Origin: Aeromonas fluvialis | GTDB taxonomy: Bacteria; Pseudomonadota; Gammaproteobacteria; Enterobacterales; Aeromonadaceae | DNA length: 64,000 nt | Assembly (NCBI RefSeq): GCF_000819885.1 | Contig: NZ_CDBO01000035.1 | Location: forward strand, 27,925-91,924 | Reading direction: 5' to 3' | Shown: one piece after another, positions 11,825-24,911 of the stretch | Numbering within the stretch: position 1 is the stretch's first letter | How the letters are laid out: each line of letters starts with the position of its first letter | The notes under the pieces: generated by a model | Databases searched by the model: none | What the model saw: only the letters and a program-made list of their open reading frames with translations | Told to the model about the DNA's origin: nothing | Translations under genes and position numbers: made by a program

Positions 11825-12444
11825 CAGCGCTGATCATCCAACTCGACCCCCTGCGGGATCTTGAAGACAAACTCGTTACCCTTGAGCACCGGCTTGCGGT
11901 TGAAGTTATTGAGGGTAAATTCGGTCCACTGCCCCTGCGCCTCTTTCACATCAAAACGACTGATGTGGTTGTCGCGATCGAAGGTGACGCGGAAGGAGGA
12001 GATAAGCTCGCTCGGGTCACGGCTGGTGACAGTGTAGACATCCCCCTGCCGGGTCACGTCGTAGTGCTTCCACTGCTTGTCGTCATTGCCGGTGATGAGC
12101 ACAAAGGGAGTGTTGAGCACCGCATCCTTCATGTTGAGGGCGGTAACCTGCTCGACGAAGGGATCGTATACCCAGACATCCTTGCCATCAGCCACGATCA
12201 GGCTCTCGTCAGGGACAGTGGTGTGCCAATTGAAATGGTTGGGGCGTTGCACCACCAGATCGCCGCTGGCGCGTTGTAGCTCCTTGCCCTTGCTGTCGTA
12301 GACCGTCTGGGAAAACGTAGCAGAGAAGAGGCTGACACTGGCAAGCTTCTGTTTGAGATCGCTGGCGGCATCGGCCCACACCTGGCTGCTGGCAACCAGC
12401 AGCATGGATCCGATCAACAGCTGTTTTTTCATCATGCTTTTCAT
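11824..12444 (-). CDS. lolA: Outer-membrane lipoprotein carrier LolA
   Basis: Periplasmic chaperone that receives lipoproteins from LolCDE and hands them to LolB. It has a clear Sec signal peptide ending at ...SSQVWA before [10 protein letters not shown]. The mature part has LolA hallmarks: [17 protein letters not shown] and the C-terminal [10 protein letters not shown]. Several ATGs are possible (12453, 12444, 12435, 12432). I prefer 12444 because GAGATGG lies at ribosome-site distance. It sits between ftsK and rarA on the same strand. Confidence 0.95.
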   Translation of the reverse strand: MKSMMKKQLLIGSMLLVASSQVWADAASDLKQKLASVSLFSATFSQTVYDSKGKELQRASGDLVVQRPNHFNWHTTVPDESLIVADGKDVWVYDPFVEQVTALNMKDAVLNTPFVLITGNDDKQWKHYDVTRQGDVYTVTSRDPSELISSFRVTFDRDNHISRFDVKEAQGQWTEFTLNNFNRKPVLKGNEFVFKIPQGVELDDQR

Positions 12445-12512
12445 AACGACCATCTCGATAAAAGGCCACGCCCACAGGGGGCATGGCCAGGATAATAGTG
12501 AAAGGGGGCGCC

Positions 12513-15032
12513 TTAGTCCCGCACCGGCGGCGGTGCCAGCACATCGCGCTGACCGTTGCCACCCGGGGCGCTCACAATGCCCTGATTTTCCATCTGCTCG
12601 ATGAGACGAGCGGCCCGGTTGTAACCGATTTTGAACTTGCGCTGCACACTGGAGGTCGAACCACGGCGGGACTCCACCACGAAAGCGACCGCCTCGTCGA
12701 ACAGGGGGTCGAGCTCTTCGTCATCTCCACCACCATATTCGCTGCTGCCGCCCTCGCCGCCCGACTCACCGGAGAGGATCTCCTCGATATAATTCGGCTC
12801 GCCGCGCAATTTCCAGTCCGCCACCACCTTATGCACCTCGTGGTCATCGACAAAGGCACCGTGTACCCGGGTCGGGTTGGAGGTGCCGGCCGGCATGTAG
12901 AGCATGTCGCCCATGCCGAGCAGAGATTCGGCACCACCCTGATCGATGATGGTGCGCGAGTCGATCTTGCTCGACACCTGGAACGAGATACGGGTCGGGA
13001 TGTTGGCCTTGATAAGGCCTGTGATGACATCCACCGACGGACGCTGGGTCGCCAGGATCAGGTGGATACCGGCTGCCCGTGCCTTCTGGGCGATACGGGC
13101 AATCAGCTCTTCCACCTTCTTGCCGACGATCATCATCATGTCGGCGAACTCGTCCACCACCACCACGATATGGGGCAGCTTCTCCAGCTCTGGCGGTGTC
13201 TGATCCATGGAGTCGCCCGGACGCCATAACGGATCGAGCAAGGGGTCACCCTCCTCGATGGCGGCCAGTACCTTATCGTTGTAACCCTTGAGGTTGCGCA
13301 CCCCGACAGCCGACATCAACTTGTAACGACGCTCCATCTCCCCCACACACCAGCGCAAGGCATTGGCGGCGTCCTTCATGTCGGTCACCACCTCGGTCAA
13401 CAGATGAGGGATCCCCTCGTAGACCGACAGCTCCAACATCTTGGGGTCGATCATGATGAAGCGCAGATCGTCCGGCGATGACTTGTAGAGCATGGAGATG
13501 ATCATGGTGTTCACCCCCACCGATTTACCGGAGCCAGTGGTACCGGCCACCAGCAGGTGCGGCATCTTGGCGAGGTTGACCACCACCGGCTCGCCGGCGA
13601 TGTCCTGACCCAGGCCCATGGTGAGCGGATTGCGGCTATCGCGGAACGCATCGCAGTCGAGGGTCTCACGCAGGTAGACGGTCTGACGCACCCGGTTGGG
13701 CAACTCGATCCCCACATAGGTTTTGCCAGGGATCACCTCCACCACCCGCACGCTGCTGGCCGACAGAGAACGGGCCAGATCGCGGGAGAGATTGGTGATC
13801 TTGCTCGCTTTCATACCTGGGGCCAGATCCAGCTCGAAGCGGGTAATGACCGGGCCCGGATAGACGCCGACCACCTTGGCCTGAACGTTGTAATCGGCGA
13901 GCTTGGCCTCCACCAAACGCCCCATCCGCTCCAGCTCATCCTTGGTCATCATCTGGGTCTTGGCCGGTGGACGATCCAGCAGCTCGAGGCTAGGCAGTGG
14001 CGGCAGATTGGCCTGCACGCGGCGCTTGGGTTTGGCCGCCATGGGGACGACAGGGGCAACCGGAGCATCCTCACCCTCTGCCCATGGCAGATCGAGCTCT
14101 TCATCGTCGTCATCGGCAAGGGCACTCCGACGATTGCTGGCGGGCGCGGCCCGTTTGGCCTTTACCACAGGAGCCGGCTCGTCATCAAACTGAGGATCAA
14201 ATTCGAAGGTGTCGTCGTCCAGCTCCGGCAGCCACTCTTCCTGCGACTCTTTCTGATTTTTACCCTTGGCGCGACGCCCCCAGTTATTGTGAGGCTCGTC
14301 TTCATCCTCATCATCAAGAGCGATGGCGCCAACGCCCCCCTCCAGCAGGGGATCCGGCCCCTCGTTGCGAGGTTGACGCCAGCCACCGGTGAGCCAGCGA
14401 CCCAGGGTGGTCGGGAGGTGGTAAACGGCACTGACCGAACCCGTACAGGCCGCGCCGATCTGCTCGACGATGGTAAGCCAGGACCAACCAGTGAAGAGAG
14501 TAATACCGGTCGCCACGAAGCAGAGCAGCATCAGGTTGGCCCCGACACCACCAAACAGCGGCACCACGGCAGAGGCAATCACATCCCCCACCAGCCCGCC
14601 GGCAGAGAAGTTTTGCAGATCGTTGAAGTTCATGCTGGCGATGGCGGACATGCCGAGCACGGTCAGAATAAAACCGATGATCCGCACCCCCAGGGTGAGG
14701 TAATCCACATCGAGCAGGCGGCTTGGCCGCCAGAAGAGGCTCCAACCCAGCAGTACCATCAGTGGTGGAACCAGATAGGAGAAAGCACCAAAGGTAAACA
14801 TGGTCATGTCGGCGAGCCAGGCCCCGGCACTACCGGCGAGGTTCTTCACCTCCCCTTGCCAGGAAGTCTGGGACCAACCGGGATCGGCGGGATGATAGGA
14901 CAGCAGGGCGAGCAGAAGATAAGCAGCCATCAGGGTGATGGCGATCAAGACGGCTTCGAAGATCCGTTGTGTACCTGATAAAGGAGTAAACAGCTTTTTA
15001 TCGGCCAAACTCCGGCTCCTTTCTGAGAACAT
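12513..15032 (-). CDS. ftsK: DNA translocase FtsK (short linker)
   Basis: Septal DNA pump that segregates chromosome termini and activates XerCD at dif. From the ATG at 15032 it is about 839 residues. The N-terminal 200 residues hold four transmembrane helices, followed by a roughly 150-residue acidic, Pro/Ala-rich linker that is much shorter than the roughly 600-residue E. coli linker. The motor has Walker [13 protein letters not shown] and Walker [15 protein letters not shown], and the C-terminal winged-helix gamma domain ([20 protein letters not shown]) reads KOPS. It heads the ftsK-lolA-rarA run. The longer frame to 15077 adds 15 non-conserved residues. Confidence 0.96.
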   Translation of the reverse strand: MFSERSRSLADKKLFTPLSGTQRIFEAVLIAITLMAAYLLLALLSYHPADPGWSQTSWQGEVKNLAGSAGAWLADMTMFTFGAFSYLVPPLMVLLGWSLFWRPSRLLDVDYLTLGVRIIGFILTVLGMSAIASMNFNDLQNFSAGGLVGDVIASAVVPLFGGVGANLMLLCFVATGITLFTGWSWLTIVEQIGAACTGSVSAVYHLPTTLGRWLTGGWRQPRNEGPDPLLEGGVGAIALDDEDEDEPHNNWGRRAKGKNQKESQEEWLPELDDDTFEFDPQFDDEPAPVVKAKRAAPASNRRSALADDDDEELDLPWAEGEDAPVAPVVPMAAKPKRRVQANLPPLPSLELLDRPPAKTQMMTKDELERMGRLVEAKLADYNVQAKVVGVYPGPVITRFELDLAPGMKASKITNLSRDLARSLSASSVRVVEVIPGKTYVGIELPNRVRQTVYLRETLDCDAFRDSRNPLTMGLGQDIAGEPVVVNLAKMPHLLVAGTTGSGKSVGVNTMIISMLYKSSPDDLRFIMIDPKMLELSVYEGIPHLLTEVVTDMKDAANALRWCVGEMERRYKLMSAVGVRNLKGYNDKVLAAIEEGDPLLDPLWRPGDSMDQTPPELEKLPHIVVVVDEFADMMMIVGKKVEELIARIAQKARAAGIHLILATQRPSVDVITGLIKANIPTRISFQVSSKIDSRTIIDQGGAESLLGMGDMLYMPAGTSNPTRVHGAFVDDHEVHKVVADWKLRGEPNYIEEILSGESGGEGGSSEYGGGDDEELDPLFDEAVAFVVESRRGSTSSVQRKFKIGYNRAARLIEQMENQGIVSAPGGNGQRDVLAPPPVRD

Positions 15033-15135
15033 GTAATGCAGGAAAATAAGGGGGCCCAGTATCCCCGAAAAGCCCATCGATTGTCAGCCAGTCTCTGATG
15101 GGGCGGGGCTAAATTTGCACGCTTCTTTACAAGAA

Positions 15136-15162
15136 GAAACGAGCGGACTGGCCGCTCGTTTC
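15136..15162 (-). terminator. Terminator of lrp
   Basis: A symmetric stem GAAACGAGCGG / CCGCTCGTTTC lies about 50 bp downstream of lrp. On the minus strand TTCTT follows. Confidence 0.7.
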
Positions 15163-15211
15163 TGACTGTCATGGTGTCTCGTATGGAAAATATACTACGG
15201 CATAATCTGCG

Positions 15212-15703
15212 TTATCGGGTGCTGATAACCAGACGGCTGCTCTGTTTGACCTCTTCCATCACCACGTAGGTGCGGGTGTCGTTGACACCGGGCAGACGCA
15301 GCAGGGTTTCCCCCAACAGACGGCGGTAAGCCGACATATCGCTGACTCGGGTCTTGAGCAGATAGTCAAAATCCCCTGATACCAGATGGCACTCCTGGAT
15401 CTCTTCAAGTACCTGAACAGCCTTGTTGAACTGTTCAAACACATCAGGAGCCCCGCGATTGAGGGTAATTTCAACAAAAACCAGCAACGACGCATCCAGA
15501 TAATGAGGGTTCAGAATCGCGGCATATCCTTCGATATAGCCTTGTCGCTCGAGACGACGAACCCGTTCCAGACACGGTGTGGGACTCAGACCAACTCGTT
15601 TGGACAACTCAACATTCGAGATCCTGCCATCCTTTTGCAGTTCATTGAGAATGTTGCGGTCAATCCTGTCCAAATCCTTTAGCCGACTCTTAGCTTCCAT
15701 CAT
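15212..15703 (-). CDS. lrp: Leucine-responsive regulatory protein
   Basis: Global feast/famine transcription regulator of 163 residues. It has an N-terminal helix-turn-helix (LSKRVGLSPTPCLERVRRLERQG, about residues 33-55) and a C-terminal RAM/AsnC ligand-binding domain (about 65-155). The sequence is of the highly conserved enteric Lrp type. It is divergent from ald with 150 bp between, suggesting Lrp control of alanine catabolism. Confidence 0.97.
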   Translation of the reverse strand: MMEAKSRLKDLDRIDRNILNELQKDGRISNVELSKRVGLSPTPCLERVRRLERQGYIEGYAAILNPHYLDASLLVFVEITLNRGAPDVFEQFNKAVQVLEEIQECHLVSGDFDYLLKTRVSDMSAYRRLLGETLLRLPGVNDTRTYVVMEEVKQSSRLVISTR

Positions 15704-15853
15704 TTAATTCCATCCTTTGGCTATTTTTTGGTAAGAATCACCGTTCATTTTATAATTATGGTCACAAATCCTGTCAATACCTGAATATACTAGGCGCAAA
15801 TGTTGCCTAACATTTCAGCAACATAAACCACCAATCGATAGACGAGGGATAGC
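15704..15853. promoter_or_regulatory. Divergent lrp-ald control region
   Basis: This 150-bp AT-rich stretch lies between divergent starts and must carry both promoters. Such AT-rich shared regions are typical Lrp targets. No exact box is claimed. Confidence 0.5.
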
Positions 15854-16969
15854 ATGATTATCGGTGTACCTAAAGAGATAAAAAACCATGAGTATCGCGT
15901 AGGCATGGTTCCGGCCAGTGTACGTGAACTGACAGCACGAAACCACACTGTTTTCGTCCAAAGCGGTGCCGGAAATGGCATTGGCTTTAGCGATGCAGAT
16001 TATACGGCTGCCGGCGCCGAAATTTTGACCTCTGCCGTCGAGGTATTCGCCAAGGCAGAGATGATCGTCAAGGTCAAGGAACCCCAACCTGTCGAATGTG
16101 CCATGTTGCGACCGGGCCAGCTCCTGTTCACCTACCTGCATCTGGCACCGGATCTGCCGCAAACCGAGGCGTTGCTGAAATGCGGGGCCATCTGCATCGC
16201 CTACGAGACCGTGACCGATGGCCGTGGCGGTCTGCCCCTGCTGGCCCCCATGTCGGAAGTGGCCGGACGCATGTCTATTCAGGCTGGTGCCCAAGCGCTG
16301 GAAAAATCCCGTGGCGGCAGCGGCATGCTGCTAGGCGGGGTACCCGGTGTCGAACCGGCCAAGGTAGTGATCATCGGTGGCGGTGTGGTCGGCTCCAATG
16401 CAGCCCGCATGGCCATTGGTATGCGTGCCGATGTGACCATCCTGGACAACAACGTCGAGACCCTGCGTCGTCTCGATAACGAGTTTCAGGGTGCGGCCAA
16501 GGTGGTCTACTCCAACAGCGAGACGCTGGAGCGCCATCTGCTGGCGGCCGATCTGGTCATCGGCGGTGTGCTGGTACCTGGCGCTACTGCGCCAAAACTT
16601 GTCAGCAGTGACCACATTGCACGTATGAAGCCGGGTTCGGCCATCGTCGATGTGGCGATCGATCAGGGTGGCTGTGTGGCGACGTCGCACCCCACCACCC
16701 ATGAGGATCCCACCTTCATCGTCGACGACGTAGTGCACTACTGCGTTGCCAACATGCCGGGCGCGGTGGCCCGTACCTCGACCGTGGCACTCAACAACGC
16801 CACCCTCCCCTTTATCATCAAGCTGGCCCAGCAAGGCTACCGCGATGCCCTGTCGTCAGATGTACACCTGCGTCATGGCCTCAACGTGATGGAGGGCAAG
16901 CTCACCTGCAAGGAAGTTGCCGTAGCTCATGGCCTTGCCTATACGGATCCCCTTACCCTGCTGAACTGA
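15854..16969 (+). CDS. ald: Alanine dehydrogenase
   Basis: NAD-dependent oxidative deamination of L-alanine to pyruvate and ammonia. The 371-residue protein opens [20 protein letters not shown], the family signature. It has the catalytic Lys in VKVKEPQ and His in LFTYLHLA, and a Rossmann motif [17 protein letters not shown] near residue 170. It is divergent from lrp and closed by a strong terminator. The gene is absent from this place in E. coli, where cydDC occupies the neighbourhood. Confidence 0.97.
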   Translation: MIIGVPKEIKNHEYRVGMVPASVRELTARNHTVFVQSGAGNGIGFSDADYTAAGAEILTSAVEVFAKAEMIVKVKEPQPVECAMLRPGQLLFTYLHLAPDLPQTEALLKCGAICIAYETVTDGRGGLPLLAPMSEVAGRMSIQAGAQALEKSRGGSGMLLGGVPGVEPAKVVIIGGGVVGSNAARMAIGMRADVTILDNNVETLRRLDNEFQGAAKVVYSNSETLERHLLAADLVIGGVLVPGATAPKLVSSDHIARMKPGSAIVDVAIDQGGCVATSHPTTHEDPTFIVDDVVHYCVANMPGAVARTSTVALNNATLPFIIKLAQQGYRDALSSDVHLRHGLNVMEGKLTCKEVAVAHGLAYTDPLTLLN

Positions 16970-17003
16970 TCCGCGCTGGCGCTAGCCAGTCAACGATGAG
17001 TGA

Positions 17004-18122
<1,119 letters not shown>

Positions 18123-18220
18123 GCGCTTATCCATTACGACAGAGCGATGAGTGGCAAAAGGTATTATCTGGTATACCTTTTGCCATATTGGACAATATAT
18201 CTTGGTAGGGAACTCGCGTA

Positions 18221-19453
18221 ATGAACAAAATTCTTCTGGTGGAAGATAGCCAAACCATCAGTCGTATGTTGGCCCAAGCTATCCGCCAACATATCAATCT
18301 GGAAGTCGATGCCGTCTATACCTTGGCCGAGTGTCTGGCCAAACGCCATGATGACTATTTTGTGGCGCTGGTCGATTTGACATTACCCGATGCACCTCAT
18401 GGTGAAGCCGCCAGCGCATTACTGACTCGCGGGGTGCCTGTCATCATCCTGACCGCCAACCTATCAGAGGACTCCAGACGTTACTGGCTCGAGCAAGGCG
18501 TTCTCGACTACATCATCAAGGATTCCCGCTTCAGTGCTCAATACACTGTCAGCATGGTGCGACGCCTCTCCAATAACCGTACGATAAAAGCCATGGTAGT
18601 CGATGACTCCATGATGTCACGCCACCACATTGCCAACCTGCTACGTCGCCAGCTGTTGACCGTTTTTGAAGCAGAGTCTGGCCAGCAGGCATTGCAACTG
18701 CTCAGAGAACATCCCGCTATTCGCCTGATCGTAACAGATTATCTGATGCCGCAGATGGATGGCATAGAACTGATCCGCCGATTGCGGGAGCTCTTCGATA
18801 AACAGTCGCTTGCCATTCTTGGCCTCTCCAGCTCTGAAGACAAAACCCTTTCGGCCCGCTTCATCAAATTGGGAGCCAATGACTTTTTGAGCAAACCCTT
18901 CACCCCTGAGGAGCTCTACTGCCGGGTTGACCATAATCTGGAGACGCTGGAGCTGATGGATACCATCCGCGATACCGCCAATCGTGACTATCTAACCAAC
19001 CTCTACAATCGCCGCTTTCTATTTGAACACGCCAATAAATGGTTGAAACAGCAATCTCAGCTGACCGCCTGCGTACTCGATATCGATCACTTCAAACGCG
19101 TCAATGACCAGTACGGCCACCAGGTTGGTGACATCGTTTTGAAACTGGTCGCGGAAAAGTTAAGGGAATACTTCAAGGAAGATCTGGTTGCCCGGCTCGG
19201 CGGTGAAGAGTTCTGCATTATCACTAAACAGACGCGTTTTTCGTACCTGCTTGAGCAATTGGAATTGTTCAGAGTGGCGATTTCACGGGAAGAGATCCGC
19301 GTAGACAGCACCACTTTTTCGATCACCATCAGCTTTGGTATCACCAACAGCCCTGCAGAGGAGATCGGCACTCTGCTCAACGATGCCGACCAGCTGCTCT
19401 ATCAGGCCAAACACGCTGGCCGCAACTGCATCATGCAGCGAGAGCATCAATAG
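18221..19453 (+). CDS. Two-receiver response regulator with GGDEF domain
   Basis: A 410-residue predicted diguanylate cyclase. Receiver 1 (about 1-115) has phospho-acceptor Asp52 in ALVDLTLPD. Receiver 2 (about 122-240) has Asp173 in VTDYLMPQMDG and Lys225. The GGDEF domain (about 255-405) has an intact GGEEF active site at 327-331 and no RxxD inhibitory site just upstream. No histidine kinase is adjacent. The 3' end overlaps the convergent glycine-zipper gene by 7 bp. The role is probably c-di-GMP synthesis in response to phosphorelay input. Confidence 0.9.
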   Translation: MNKILLVEDSQTISRMLAQAIRQHINLEVDAVYTLAECLAKRHDDYFVALVDLTLPDAPHGEAASALLTRGVPVIILTANLSEDSRRYWLEQGVLDYIIKDSRFSAQYTVSMVRRLSNNRTIKAMVVDDSMMSRHHIANLLRRQLLTVFEAESGQQALQLLREHPAIRLIVTDYLMPQMDGIELIRRLRELFDKQSLAILGLSSSEDKTLSARFIKLGANDFLSKPFTPEELYCRVDHNLETLELMDTIRDTANRDYLTNLYNRRFLFEHANKWLKQQSQLTACVLDIDHFKRVNDQYGHQVGDIVLKLVAEKLREYFKEDLVARLGGEEFCIITKQTRFSYLLEQLELFRVAISREEIRVDSTTFSITISFGITNSPAEEIGTLLNDADQLLYQAKHAGRNCIMQREHQ

Positions 19454-19917
19454 CTTTTATCTACCCGCACCCCATCATCGAAATAGAGAATACGTACCTT
19501 GTCACCATTGGCAAAGACCATGGCGGGATCATAATCCTGGATCACGTTGATAAGGGCATTTTGCTCGTTGCGGATCAGCAGCTCCACCAGCTTATTTTCC
19601 ACAACGCTCCCCCCTGACTGGTATTGCTGCATGGCCGCAGCCCCCGCCAGCGCACCGACGGCGGTGGCAATTTCACGGCCATGACCGCCGCCAAACTGGT
19701 TGCCAAGCAGGCCACCCAGTACAGCACCGCCGAGCGTCTTCCAACCGGAGTGTTCGGACTCCAGGATCTGGCGCTGGGTGATATTGCGCACCGTCTCAAC
19801 CTGGCCAAACACCACCTGATTGACCGGCCGCGCGGTATTGCGCTGGTAAACCTCCGCCCCGGCGGGCGCAGTGACAAAGCAGAGCAAGCTGGATACTATC
19901 AGGATAATGGCCTTCAT
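19447..19917 (-). CDS. Glycine-zipper 2TM domain envelope protein
   Basis: A 156-residue exported protein. A signal peptide (about 1-21, cleavage after APAGA) is followed by a glycine-zipper hairpin (LGGAVLGGLLGNQFGGGHGR, about 62-100) of the SlyB/PcpL 2TM type. The C-terminal domain ends GDKVRILYFDDGVRVDKSY. There is no lipobox cysteine, so it is probably periplasmic or outer-membrane associated rather than a lipoprotein. Convergent with the GGDEF gene and divergent from aat. Confidence 0.8.
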   Translation of the reverse strand: MKAIILIVSSLLCFVTAPAGAEVYQRNTARPVNQVVFGQVETVRNITQRQILESEHSGWKTLGGAVLGGLLGNQFGGGHGREIATAVGALAGAAAMQQYQSGGSVVENKLVELLIRNEQNALINVIQDYDPAMVFANGDKVRILYFDDGVRVDKSY

Positions 19918-19936
19918 CTATGAACCTCGTTGCCTT

Positions 19937-20640
19937 ATGTCTCGCTATCTTACCCAACTGGATGATGAGCGCTGCTGGTTTCCCGACCCCTCGCATGCCT
20001 TGGAAGAGCCCAATGGTCTGTTGGCGATCGGGGGAGATCTCTCACCTGCTCGCTTGCTGGCAGCTTATCACAAGGGGATCTTCCCATGGAATGACCCCCA
20101 CCAGCCGACGCTCTGGTGGTCACCGGACCCCCGTGGAGTAATACGTCCAGACCTGTTGCATATTGGACGTACCTTGCAGAAGATTATCCGCAAAACCCCA
20201 TTCGATATTTCCGTCAATCGCGCCTTTAATGAAGTCATCACCGCCTGCGCCGCCCCTCGTCGCACCGCTGATGGCACCTGGATAAGCCAACCCATGATCG
20301 AAGCCTACCAGCAACTGCACCGGCTGGGTCATGCCCACTCTATCGAAATCTGGCAGGAGGGTGAGCTGCAAGCGGGGCTGTATGGCCTCTCTATCGGCCG
20401 ACTGTTTTGCGGTGAATCCATGTTCAGCCGGATTGATAACGGCGCCAAGCTGGCCATGGTAGCACTCTGTCGTCACTTTTCACGCCATGGTGGAGCACTC
20501 ATTGATTGTCAGATGCAGAATCCATTTCTGGCAACGCTGGGTATCGAAGAGTGGCCGAGAAGGCGTTTTCTGGCTGAACTGGCGCAGTTGAGTCATCAAC
20601 CACTGCTGGATTCCTGCTGGCAAGAGGGAGAGATCTGGTT

Positions 20641-20644
<4 letters not shown>
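19937..20644 (+). CDS. aat: Leucyl/phenylalanyl-tRNA-protein transferase
   Basis: Cytoplasmic transferase adding Leu or Phe to N-terminal Lys/Arg, which makes N-degrons for ClpAPS. From the ATG at 19937 (MSRYLTQLDDERCWFPDP) it is 235 residues against 234 in E. coli. Motifs include EPNGLLAIGGDLSP, WWSPDPRGV, and the catalytic region HSIEIWQEGELQAGLYGLSIG with FCGESMFS. The stop overlaps the bpt start (ATGA). Confidence 0.97.
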
Positions 20645-21644
<1,000 letters not shown>

Positions 21645-21658
21645 GCCAGGAATTCAGC

Positions 21659-21690
21659 AAAAAACCCCAACCTTTCGGTTGGGGTTTTTT
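21659..21690. terminator. Bidirectional terminator between infA and clpA
   Basis: AAAAAACCCCAACC TTTC GGTTGGGGTTTTTT has T runs on both strands and serves both convergent genes. Confidence 0.95.
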
Positions 21691-21712
21691 GTCGTTTTCT
21701 GATCACTGACGC

Positions 21713-23968
21713 TTAGTGGGAAACAGCTTCAACATTGACCTGAAAATCAAAGCTGAGGCTGTCATTTACCAACTCAACCTTCACAATCCCCCCGTCAACC
21801 AGTGCGCCAAACAGGATCTCGTTGGCCAGGGGTTTCTTGAGGTGCTCCTGGATCACCCGACCCATCGGTCTGGCGCCCATGGCTCTGTCATATCCCTTCT
21901 CCGCCAACCAGTGGCGGGCACGCTCGGACACCTCGAGGGAGACTCCCTTCGCATCCAGTTGAACCTGCAACTCAACAATGAACTTGTCGACCACCTGATG
22001 GATCACCGTCATATCGAGATGGTTGAACCAGATGGTGTGATCAAGCCGATTACGAAACTCCGGACTGAAGGTCTTGTTGATCACCGCCATGGCATCGTGG
22101 CTCAAATCCTGTTGCTGGAAACCAATCGATTTGCGCTGGGTCTCCTGCACACCGGCGTTGGTAGTCATCACCAGAATCACGTTACGGAAATCGGCCTTGC
22201 GCCCGTTGTTGTCCGTCAACGTACCGTTATCCATCACCTGCAGCAGCAGGTTGAACACATCCGGATGCGCTTTCTCAATTTCGTCGAGCAACACCACCGA
22301 GTGGGGATGCTTGATCACCGCATCGGTCAACAACCCCCCCTGTTCAAAACCGACATAACCGGGAGGCGCGCCAATCAGACGTGAAACAGTGTGACGCTCC
22401 ATGTACTCGGACATATCAAAGCGCAGCATCTCGACACCCAATGCCTTGCCCAACTGCTGGGTCACCTCTGTTTTACCGACACCGGTAGGACCGGCAAACA
22501 GGAAGCAACCAACCGGGCGACGCTCGTTGCCAAGTCCTGAGCGTGATAGTCGGATGGCATCAGCCAGCACTTCAATGGCCTTGTCCTGACCAAAGACCAC
22601 CATCTTGAGATTGCGCTCCAGGTGCTTCAGCACCTCTTTATCAGAGGATGAGACAGATTTCTCAGGAATGCGGGCTATCTTGGCTACGATGGACTCAATC
22701 TCCTGCACATTGATCACTTTCTTGCGCTTGCTCGCAGGTAGCAACCGTTGACCAGCACCCGCCTCGTCGATCACGTCGATCGCCTTGTCGGGCAAATGAC
22801 GGTCATTGATGTACTTGGCAGAGAGCTCGGCAGCTGCACGGATCGCCTTGGCGGTATAGCGCACGCCGTGGTGGGCTTCATAGCGACTCTTGAGCCCCAT
22901 CAGGATACGAGTGGTGTCATCGATAGTCGGCTCGACGATATCGATCTTCTGGAAGCGACGGGCCAGCGCACGGTCTTTCTCGAAGATCTGGGCGTACTCC
23001 TGATAAGTGGTGGATCCCACACAGCGGAGCAAACCATTGGAGAGCAGCGGCTTTATCAGGTTGGCCGCATCCAGCTGACCACCGGATGCCGCACCGGCGC
23101 CAATGATGGTATGGATCTCGTCGATAAAGAGGATGGCCCCTTCCTGACGCTCAATCTGTTTGAGCAGTACCTTGAGGCGCTTCTCGAAGTCCCCGCGATA
23201 TTTGGTGCCCGCCAGCAGAGACCCCATATCCAGCGAATAGATGGTACTGCCCGCAATCACCTCGGGCACATCCCCCTTGACGATGCGATAGGCCAGACCT
23301 TCGGCAATGGCGGTTTTACCCACGCCCGCTTCACCCACCAGCAGCGGGTTGTTCTTGCGACGGCGGCAGAGCACCTGAATGGTACGGTTGAGCTCCTGAT
23401 CGCGGCCAATCAGCGGATCGATGCGTCCTTCCAGCACCAGCTGGTTCAGGTTGGTGGCAAAGCTTTCTATCTGTGCGGCCGAGACATCATCATCAGACTC
23501 GGGATTGTTATTGTTGCCGAGATCCGGCTTGTTGTCCTTGCGCACCCCGTGGGAGAGGAAATTGACGACGTCGAGACGGCTGATCTCGGCTTTTTTCAGG
23601 AAATAGGCAGCTTGTGACTCCTGTTCACTGAAGATAGCGACCAGCACATTGGCACCGCTGACTTCGGTATTGCCGGAGGATTGCACATGGAAGACGGCAC
23701 GCTGCAACACGCGCTGGAAGCCCAGTGTCGGCTGGGTTTCACGATCTTCGTCATCACGTGGAATAAGCGGGGTTGTTTGAGTGATGAATGCGCGGATCTC
23801 CTTGCGCATCTGCTCGACATCGGCACCACAGGAGCTCAGCGCTTCATGGGCTGAACTGTTATCCAGAAGGGCTAACAACAGGTGCTCGACGGTCATGAAT
23901 TCGTGGCGCTCGTCACGGGCCAGTTTGAAAGCCTCGTTCAGCGTCTTTTCTAGATCTTTATTCAACAT
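21713..23968 (-). CDS. clpA: ATP-dependent Clp protease ATP-binding subunit ClpA
   Basis: Hexameric AAA+ unfoldase that feeds substrates to ClpP. It is 751 residues from the ATG at 23968 (MLNKDLEKTLNEAF). It has an N-domain (about 1-150) where ClpS docks, AAA1 with GEAGVGKTA, and AAA2 with GPTGVGKTE. A further ATG two codons upstream is possible. It lies downstream of clpS on the same strand, as in E. coli, and converges on infA. Confidence 0.97.
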   Translation of the reverse strand: MLNKDLEKTLNEAFKLARDERHEFMTVEHLLLALLDNSSAHEALSSCGADVEQMRKEIRAFITQTTPLIPRDDEDRETQPTLGFQRVLQRAVFHVQSSGNTEVSGANVLVAIFSEQESQAAYFLKKAEISRLDVVNFLSHGVRKDNKPDLGNNNNPESDDDVSAAQIESFATNLNQLVLEGRIDPLIGRDQELNRTIQVLCRRRKNNPLLVGEAGVGKTAIAEGLAYRIVKGDVPEVIAGSTIYSLDMGSLLAGTKYRGDFEKRLKVLLKQIERQEGAILFIDEIHTIIGAGAASGGQLDAANLIKPLLSNGLLRCVGSTTYQEYAQIFEKDRALARRFQKIDIVEPTIDDTTRILMGLKSRYEAHHGVRYTAKAIRAAAELSAKYINDRHLPDKAIDVIDEAGAGQRLLPASKRKKVINVQEIESIVAKIARIPEKSVSSSDKEVLKHLERNLKMVVFGQDKAIEVLADAIRLSRSGLGNERRPVGCFLFAGPTGVGKTEVTQQLGKALGVEMLRFDMSEYMERHTVSRLIGAPPGYVGFEQGGLLTDAVIKHPHSVVLLDEIEKAHPDVFNLLLQVMDNGTLTDNNGRKADFRNVILVMTTNAGVQETQRKSIGFQQQDLSHDAMAVINKTFSPEFRNRLDHTIWFNHLDMTVIHQVVDKFIVELQVQLDAKGVSLEVSERARHWLAEKGYDRAMGARPMGRVIQEHLKKPLANEILFGALVDGGIVKVELVNDSLSFDFQVNVEAVSH

Positions 23969-24027
23969 AGGCACCTCCCCTAGTACAGCTACAATGTGGT
24001 GTCACACTCGCCATCAAGTCATCAGAT

Positions 24028-24345
24028 TCAAGCCTTTTCCATAGTACAGAGCAGTGGATGTTCGTTGTTACGTGCATAGGTGTTGACTTGGACAACCTTG
24101 GTTTCGGCGATCTCTGCGGTAAACATGCCGCAGACACCCTTACCACTATAATGCACACTCAGCATGACCTGAGTCGCCTTGTCCAAATCCATACCAAAGA
24201 ACTTTTGCAGCACCTCCACCACAAACTCCATGGGTGTGTAGTCATCGTTGTTCAACACAACCTTATACATGGGTGGCGGCTGCAGCTTTGTTTTCTCTGC
24301 TTCTGCAATCTCTTCATTAGCAAAGAGTTCTTTCTGCTTGCTCAT
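24028..24345 (-). CDS. clpS: ClpS adaptor protein
   Basis: A 105-residue adaptor that recognises N-degrons and delivers them to ClpA. The binding-pocket motif [16 protein letters not shown] is intact, as are the later pocket residues ([14 protein letters not shown]). It sits immediately upstream of clpA, completing the N-degron pathway with aat and bpt 4 kb away. Confidence 0.97.
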   Translation of the reverse strand: MSKQKELFANEEIAEAEKTKLQPPPMYKVVLNNDDYTPMEFVVEVLQKFFGMDLDKATQVMLSVHYSGKGVCGMFTAEIAETKVVQVNTYARNNEHPLLCTMEKA

Positions 24346-24575
24346 AATCGCGCTTTGGTACCTCTAGATTACTACCGTCTAACACAAGGTTGTCAATAGA
24401 CTTGTTAACCAGATCACATGAGCTGTTAACAACTCCTTGACTCGCTCAAAAGTTAGACTAGATTGGTTACTTGCTAATCTGTGCCCGTCTGCTATGGGCT
24501 CATGTCCCTAGTTATAATGGGCTGGCGCAGGTTACTCAACGACTTCTGGGTAATCAATAATAAGGATGTAGAAGT

Positions 24576-24794
24576 ATGGCAACCGGCACAGTTAAGTGGT
24601 TTAACAACGCAAAAGGATTTGGGTTTATCTGTCCGGAAGGAGGCGGTGAGGATATCTTCGCTCACTACTCCACGATTCAAATGGAGGGCTACAAGACCCT
24701 GAAAGCGGGTCAGGCCGTCAATTTTGAACTGCAACAGGGGCCGAAAGGAAATCACGCCTCTGTGATTGTGCCAAACGAAGCACAAAATATGTAA
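24576..24794 (+). CDS. cspD: Cold shock-like protein CspD
   Basis: A 72-residue cold-shock-domain protein with RNP1 (KGFGFI) and RNP2 (DIFAHY). The C-terminus and position divergent from clpS match CspD, a stationary-phase inhibitor of replication in E. coli. It has its own terminator. Confidence 0.95.
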   Translation: MATGTVKWFNNAKGFGFICPEGGGEDIFAHYSTIQMEGYKTLKAGQAVNFELQQGPKGNHASVIVPNEAQNM

Positions 24795-24814
24795 ATAACA
24801 CCCGTTGGATAAAT

Positions 24815-24850
24815 AAAAAACCGGTTCCTCTGTGAGCAACCGGTTTTTTA
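24815..24850 (+). terminator. Terminator of cspD
   Basis: AAAAAACCGGTT / AACCGGTTTTTTA hairpin, 20 bp after the stop. The A run also makes it usable from the other side. Confidence 0.9.
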
Positions 24851-24911
24851 TTGTCAGATTTCTGGCGAACCCTGCCTCCTCACGGGATAAAAGGGTTATC
24901 ACCAACCATGA

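Noticed and set aside
13557..14978. Plus-strand frame of 473 aa opposite ftsK
   Set aside because: Antisense of the FtsK linker and motor; Gly/His/Asp-rich with no domain.
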